From Exiguobacterium sp. RIT594 (GTDB taxonomy: Bacteria > Bacillota > Bacilli > Exiguobacteriales > Exiguobacteriaceae), in NCBI RefSeq assembly GCF_003339585.1, contig NZ_QPKF01000001.1, positions 1-64,000 of the forward strand: a stretch of 64,000 nt of DNA, given 5' to 3'. The position numbers were made by a program, and so were the translations under genes. Position 1 is the first letter of the stretch. Every line of letters begins with the position of its first letter. Positions 60,132-64,000 of the stretch are shown here, one piece after another. Under the pieces are notes generated by a model, which saw nothing but the letters and a program-made list of their open reading frames with translations, made no database searches and had not been told where the DNA came from.

Positions 60132-60300
60132 GCTGACTTGAAAAGGATTCACTCATTCTTTCACGCCCTTTCCTCAGGCGAGACACAAGCCAGTTTCCCT
60201 GCCTCCTTCAGGCAGGAAACCGGGTCTTGTTTGTCTCTGACAGCGCAAGCCAGCTTGCGCTTTTTCCTGTAGGAGTCGCGTGAAGGCGAGTGATTCTTTT
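60132..60300 (+). repeat. Structured interspersed repeat R1, copy 2
   Basis: About 169 bases, homologous to 49606-49769 throughout. Here GCGCAAGC-CA-GCTTGCGC replaces GCGCA-AAAA-TGCGC, and TTCACGC/GCGTGAA replaces CACGCA/TGCGTG, so the stems are kept although the bases differ. Bases 59958-60036 and 60301-60367 hold no gene. Confidence 0.8.
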
Positions 60301-60367
60301 ATTAGACTGACTTTTGATTCGGAGAACCTCTTGTCTGATGGAAAGATGTGCTTCCTACGAAGCAATC

Positions 60368-60847
60368 TTAAACGGGAACGACGATCCGTTCGATGGCTGC
60401 GACAAGATCTGTCGGATTGGTTTTTGGTGCAAACCGTGTCACTTCCCCGTCGCGCGTCACTAAAAATTTCGTGAAGTTCCATTCGACATCCTGCTCGCCT
60501 GTCGTGTTTGGCGCAAGTGCCTTCAGTTCTGCGAACAACGGATGTGTACCTTCCCCGTTGACTTCGATTTTTGAGAAGACAGGGAACGTCACGCCGTAGT
60601 TCATTTGGCAAAAACTTTGGATTTCTTCGTCCGTTCCCGGATCCTGTCCGGCGAACTGATTACAGGGGAATCCGAGGACGACGAGTCCTTGTTTCCGATA
60701 GTCCTGATGAAGTTGTTCCAGTCCTTCGAATTGTGGCGTCAAACCGCATTTACTCGCTGTGTTGACAATCAGCCAAGCCTGTCCCGGATAATCTTTTAAT
60801 GTTGCGTCCGTACCATCGATCCGTTGAAATGTCTGTTCCTGTAACAT
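60368..60847 (-). CDS. Glutathione peroxidase family protein (BsaA-like thiol peroxidase)
   Basis: A 159-residue thioredoxin-fold peroxidase. TASKCGLTPQFEGLEQL carries the peroxidatic cysteine, LGFPCNQFAGQDPGTDEEI the second conserved block with a possible resolving cysteine, and WNFTKFLV the tryptophan and asparagine of the catalytic group. In bacteria without glutathione these act as thioredoxin-dependent peroxidases. AAGGGGGAAT precedes the ATG. It is a single gene. Confidence 0.95.
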   Translation of the reverse strand: MLQEQTFQRIDGTDATLKDYPGQAWLIVNTASKCGLTPQFEGLEQLHQDYRKQGLVVLGFPCNQFAGQDPGTDEEIQSFCQMNYGVTFPVFSKIEVNGEGTHPLFAELKALAPNTTGEQDVEWNFTKFLVTRDGEVTRFAPKTNPTDLVAAIERIVVPV

Positions 60848-61015
60848 AAAAATTCCCCCTTATGGTCTTAAACCCAGTGTAGCAAATGCCTCCGGCTTTC
60901 GCCTGAAAAACGTTCATCAGATGACAATCCCTTCACAATCCGGTGTCAGTTGCCCTGAATCGTGTCGATTTTTGATAAAATACAAAAGACTTTGGAAAGA
61001 AAGGAGAGATGCCAC

Positions 61016-61210
61016 ATGAGAAAGATGTTGAAACAATCGCGTTTTGTCATGATCGCGACGCTTTGTCTCGTCTTGGTTGCAAGTATGATTACACTGCTGA
61101 CACTCGGATTCGAGCGCGATATTGTGATTCTTGTTTCTGGAGTGGTTGCCCTGTGGGTGACGATGCTAGCTCCTTTGACGGTCCAGGCCAAACTGAATGA
61201 GCAATCATAA
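61016..61210 (+). CDS. Small two-span membrane protein
   Basis: A 64-residue protein with spans at about residues 8-28 and 34-56. GAAAGGAGAG precedes the ATG at 61016. Family not recognised. The next 240 bases contain an imperfect hairpin with a long T run near 61290-61305 and no further gene up to the riboswitch. Confidence 0.65.
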   Translation: MRKMLKQSRFVMIATLCLVLVASMITLLTLGFERDIVILVSGVVALWVTMLAPLTVQAKLNEQS

Positions 61211-61454
61211 CCGGTGTTGATTCAAAAAAACCGCAGTCCGATTTCCTGCTGAAGGAGTGTTTCCATTCAGATGAAGGAACCGGTTCCTGCGTTTTTTTTC
61301 CTTCTATAGCATAGGTCATAAAAACACTATTTTTATAAAATAAGTCATCAAAAAGTCTGACTATATTTTTTTTAGAAATTCTATTTACAAGCTTGAATAA
61401 TCGGAGTAACATCCATCTCATCAACGAACACTAACATGTTAATGCTTCGATCTC

Positions 61455-61595
61455 AAAGTACGCCGAATTCATGATTGAAGCGGGGGACCCAACCGTCACG
61501 ACACGTGACACGGGGTGAATCTTCTCAGGTAAGAGAAGTAGGGCGAAATCCTAGGTATGCCCGAATCCGACAGCTAACCTCGCAGGCGTTTTAGG
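61455..61595 (+). ncRNA. c-di-AMP riboswitch (ydaO/yuaA type)
   Basis: The conserved blocks of this class are all present in order: GCGGGGGACCCAACC, CGGGGTGAAT, AGGGCGAAATCCTAGGTATG, CCCGAATCCGACAGCTAACC and CGCAGGCGT, with ACGCC and GGCGT able to form the closing stem. The class binds cyclic di-AMP and usually turns transcription off. Here it precedes the kdp potassium-uptake genes, and a terminator follows at 61633-61671. Confidence 0.93.
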
Positions 61596-61632
61596 AGGGA
61601 ACGACTCTTATTCAGTGATGCCAATTTTTTTA

Positions 61633-61671
61633 GGCGATGCTGGGGCCGTTACTGCCTCACATCGTCTTTTT
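61633..61671 (+). terminator. Expression-platform terminator of the riboswitch
   Basis: GGCGATG-GGGGC and GCCTC-CATCGTC pair with G-T wobbles, followed by TTTTT. Confidence 0.8.
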
Positions 61672-61719
61672 GTCGTGTTTAATTGTAAAAATATTGAATA
61701 ATATGGAGGTATTTTCAAC

Positions 61720-61827
61720 ATGGGAGATCTTTGGAGTGTTTTGTTATTCGCATTGTTTTTCGGAAGCTCGTTTTTGATGATTGGTTTGATTGAACGGATT
61801 CAATGGCGGGCGGGTGACCGGAAATGA
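61720..61827 (+). CDS. 35-residue kdp-linked membrane peptide
   Basis: ATATGGAGGTATTTTCAAC precedes the ATG at 61720. The peptide has one hydrophobic span (SVLLFALFFGSSFLMIGL) followed by a basic end (ERIQWRAGDRK). Its stop overlaps the start of kdpF by 4 bases (ATGA), so it is translated with kdp. Not recognised; a small accessory subunit is possible. Confidence 0.65.
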   Translation: MGDLWSVLLFALFFGSSFLMIGLIERIQWRAGDRK

Positions 61828-61904
61828 CCTGGTTTTTGCTGGCTACCGGTTGTGTTGTCTTTTTGTATCTGAGTTATTGTTTGATCTATCCAGAAAAATT
61901 CTAA
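61824..61904 (+). CDS. kdpF: Kdp potassium ATPase small subunit
   Basis: A 26-residue one-span peptide that ends LYLSYCLIYPEKF, the typical KdpF pattern (Y-x-x-x-x-L-x-x-PEKF). KdpF stabilises the KdpFABC complex in the membrane. It overlaps the 35-residue ORF by 4 bases and stands 20 bases before kdpA. Confidence 0.88.
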   Translation: MTWFLLATGCVVFLYLSYCLIYPEKF

Positions 61905-61924
61905 TCGCATAGGAGAAACAAATC

Positions 61925-63565
61925 ATGTGGACTCAATTTTTAATCCAATTTTGGATTTTACTCGTCATCGCACTCGGGGCAGCCGTTTTGCTCGGTCGTT
62001 ACATCGGAACCTACTTTGCACCTGTCGGAGACCGGAAAATAGATTCATTCGGCAAAGTCGAACGACGATTTTTACTTGTTCTTGGTGTCGATGAACGAAA
62101 ACAAGACCAGTCGTGGGTCGGGTATTCGAAAAGTCTGTTGCTCGTCAACTTGTTATTTTTTGTCGGAGGATACCTGCTACTGCGTTTCCAAGGAAGCTTG
62201 CCCTTGAATCCAAACGAAGCTGTCAATCTGGACTGGTCGACCGCCTTGCATACGACGATCAGCTTCATGACGAATACGGACCAGCAACATTATTCGGGTG
62301 AAGCATTATCGTATCTGTCACAGACGTTTGTGCTCGGGACGATGCTGTTCGTCGCACCAACGATGGCGTTCACCGTTTGTATGGCAGTCATTCGTGGACT
62401 CGCAAACAAACCACTCGGTAATTTCTATGCTGACTTCGTCCGTTTCATCGTCCGGATCCTGTTGCCGATTTCGTTCGTGTTTGGATTGGCAATGATTCTG
62501 TTTGGTGTGCCGCAGACGTTCGGTGGTGCTGTAAGCGTCACGACGCTCGAAGGGGCGAAGCAGTTGATTTACCGCGGACCGGTCGCTGCGTTTGAAGTCA
62601 TCAAACAGCTCGGGAATAACGGGGGCGGATTCTTCGGAGCCAACGGAGCGCATCCGTTTGAGAATCCGAACCAATACGTTAACTTCATCCAAATGTTCTT
62701 AATGTTGCTGATTCCGATGTCGCTTCCAATCGCTTACGGAAAAATCATCGGCTCGGCCAAGCAAGGCCGCCTGTTCCTCGGCGTGATGACAATCTTGTTT
62801 GTCATGATGACGTTCGGGATGGCTGGCAGTCTCTTCGCAAATCCGACCGCACACGGTCAAGAGCTCCGGTTCGGACAGATTGGGACAGCATTGTACAGTT
62901 CGATTACGACGGCCGCCGAAACCGGTGCGGTCAATGCGATGCATGATTCGCTTCATCCGCTTGCCGGATTGATCCAGCTGGGGAACATGATGCTGAACGT
63001 CGTTTACGGCGGAACGGGTGCCGGTTTCTTGAATGTCCTGTTGTATGCTTTCGTTGCCGTTTTCTTGACGGGGCTGTTGATTGGTCGGACACCGACTTTC
63101 CTCGGCAAGAAACTGGAGACGTTTGAAGTCAAACTGATGGCCATCACCTTGCTCGTCCCACCGTTCCTCATTCTCGTCGGGACAGCGGTCTCGATGTACG
63201 TCGCACCGGGTGTCGGAGCGATTTCCAATCCCGGCTACCATGGTCTGTCCCAAGTCTTATATGAGTTCACTTCGGCGACGGCCAACAACGGTTCCGGCTT
63301 TGAAGGACTTGGTGATGCAAGCGTGTACTGGAATATCTCGACGTCGTTTGCTTTATTCTTCGGTCGCTACATTCCGCTGATCCTGATGCTGGCGATTGCC
63401 GGATCACTCAAGGCAAAACCGGCCGTTCCGCAAGATGAGTTTTCGTTTAAAACAGATACCCCACTTTTCGGCACAGTTTTCCTCGGTACGGTCGTACTCG
63501 TCGGTGCGCTGACATTCTTGCCAGTGCTCGTACTTGGACCGGTCGCGGATTGGCTGACGATGTGA
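61925..63565 (+). CDS. kdpA: Kdp potassium ATPase, potassium-binding subunit
   Basis: A 546-residue membrane subunit that binds and conducts potassium for the KdpFABC pump. Filter-like loops are present: FMTNTDQQHYSGE, LGNNGGGFFGANGAHPFENPN and TSATANNGSGFEGL, each in the usual place between the ten spans. TAGGAGAAAC precedes the ATG. The operon sits behind a c-di-AMP riboswitch, which fits high-affinity potassium uptake being shut off when potassium and c-di-AMP are high. Confidence 0.97.
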   Translation: MWTQFLIQFWILLVIALGAAVLLGRYIGTYFAPVGDRKIDSFGKVERRFLLVLGVDERKQDQSWVGYSKSLLLVNLLFFVGGYLLLRFQGSLPLNPNEAVNLDWSTALHTTISFMTNTDQQHYSGEALSYLSQTFVLGTMLFVAPTMAFTVCMAVIRGLANKPLGNFYADFVRFIVRILLPISFVFGLAMILFGVPQTFGGAVSVTTLEGAKQLIYRGPVAAFEVIKQLGNNGGGFFGANGAHPFENPNQYVNFIQMFLMLLIPMSLPIAYGKIIGSAKQGRLFLGVMTILFVMMTFGMAGSLFANPTAHGQELRFGQIGTALYSSITTAAETGAVNAMHDSLHPLAGLIQLGNMMLNVVYGGTGAGFLNVLLYAFVAVFLTGLLIGRTPTFLGKKLETFEVKLMAITLLVPPFLILVGTAVSMYVAPGVGAISNPGYHGLSQVLYEFTSATANNGSGFEGLGDASVYWNISTSFALFFGRYIPLILMLAIAGSLKAKPAVPQDEFSFKTDTPLFGTVFLGTVVLVGALTFLPVLVLGPVADWLTM

Positions 63566-63582
63566 ACAGGAGCTAATGAGAA

Positions 63583-64000
63583 ATGATGGAACAAGTAAAA
63601 CACCAACCAACTGAACAGGAACCGAACATTCCTGAAAGAGAATCCAAATCTGCTGTCAATCCATCGATTGCGAAACAAGCGATACGCGATGCCTTTAAAA
63701 AGTTAAATCCGGTGCATATGGTGAAGCAACCGATCATGTTCGTCGTTTGGATCGGTTGCCTGATGGCAATCGGGTATACGATTTTCATCGATGAGATGCG
63801 TGGTTTCAATCTAGCGGTCAGCATCATCCTGTTCTTGACGGTGCTGTTCGCGAATTTCGCAGAGTCGATTGCGGAAGGACGCGGGAAAGCACAGGCGGAT
63901 TCGTTGAAGGCATCAAAAGCCGATGTCATGGCGCGCAAACGGGTTGGTCAGATGATTGAGAAAGTCTCGTCTGCAACATTGCGTAAAGGGGACATCGTCT
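63583..64000 (+). CDS. kdpB: Kdp potassium ATPase, ATP-binding subunit, 5' part
   Basis: The first 139 codons of the P-type ATPase subunit; the gene leaves the window. KLNPVHMVKQPIMFVVWIG and ANFAESIAEGRGKAQADSL are typical of the KdpB N-terminus; the phosphorylated DKTGT motif lies beyond the end. AACAGGAGC is about 9 bases before ATG-ATG at 63583, and kdpA ends 17 bases upstream. Confidence 0.95.
   Translation, partial: MMEQVKHQPTEQEPNIPERESKSAVNPSIAKQAIRDAFKKLNPVHMVKQPIMFVVWIGCLMAIGYTIFIDEMRGFNLAVSIILFLTVLFANFAESIAEGRGKAQADSLKASKADVMARKRVGQMIEKVSSATLRKGDIV

Noticed and set aside
60174-60611. Minus-strand ORF of 145 codons over the R1 repeat and the peroxidase gene
   Set aside because: It overlaps the well supported glutathione peroxidase gene in another frame and reads through the structured repeat.

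Overview
The window looks like a chromosomal piece of a Gram-positive Bacillota of moderate GC, most like Exiguobacterium. This rests on strong AGGAGG ribosome sites, wall teichoic acid genes (tagG/tagH-like, a tagF-like polymerase, gtaB), an LCP ligase, a YhfW-type FAD/Rieske protein, an acyl-lipid desaturase and a c-di-AMP riboswitch before kdp. The genus is an inference from gene content. No rRNA, tRNA or CRISPR array was seen.

Layout. 1-6.2 kb: the end of a surface polysaccharide operon, with an AT-rich partial flippase, rfbA-C-B-D for dTDP-rhamnose, a UDP-glucuronate 4-epimerase type enzyme and a UDP-glucose dehydrogenase. 6.4-9.4 kb (minus): a peptide-export-like operon of a 72-residue single-span peptide, a hairpin, an ABC ATPase, a permease, a small membrane protein and an M50-like HExxH membrane protein. 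9.7-12.8 kb: an EAL-domain remnant, then two tyrosine recombinases meeting tail to tail and a sigma-like gene whose promoter overlaps one arm of a 16-bp inverted repeat. 12.9-25.9 kb: mostly housekeeping and envelope genes, namely FAD/Rieske oxidoreductase, desaturase, VanZ-like protein, a dead M48-like peptidase with ankyrin repeats, a secreted 5'-nucleotidase, TagGH, GtaB and a LOG-family protein.

26.0-29.7 kb is the most unusual part. A secreted precursor carries four 15-residue repeats, each containing GLPLEY and ending in KR. It converges on a PlcR-like HTH/TPR regulator with 2 bases between the stop codons. LPLEY resembles the LPFEF-type PapR pheromones of PlcR systems, so this is probably a multi-copy pheromone quorum-sensing pair. 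Divergent from the regulator lies a 48-residue peptide gene, an intrinsic terminator and two unrecognised larger proteins (one methyltransferase-like), laid out like a small peptide-modification operon.

31.5-49.6 kb: an exopolysaccharide locus. It holds an ATP-grasp protein, a minus-strand pair (O-antigen-ligase-like protein and a repeat DNA-binding-like protein), then a long plus-strand operon: Wzz, CapD dehydratase, flippase, polymerase-like protein, epimerase, PaaK-like enzyme, UDP-sugar dehydrogenase, GT4 transferase, initiating sugar-phosphate transferase, FemAB-like protein, aminotransferase, a second repeat protein and LCP. Together these would make, flip, polymerise and attach a polymer containing an amino sugar and a uronic acid.

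49.6-64 kb: AmiS/UreI channel, D,D-carboxypeptidase with SH3b repeats, Gfo/Idh/MocA oxidoreductase, a lipoprotein and zinc-ribbon pair, a teichoic acid polymerase with two catalytic domains, glycerate kinase, glutathione peroxidase, and the c-di-AMP riboswitch with kdp (a small ORF, kdpF, kdpA and the start of kdpB). Two families of structured interspersed repeats sit between convergent genes.
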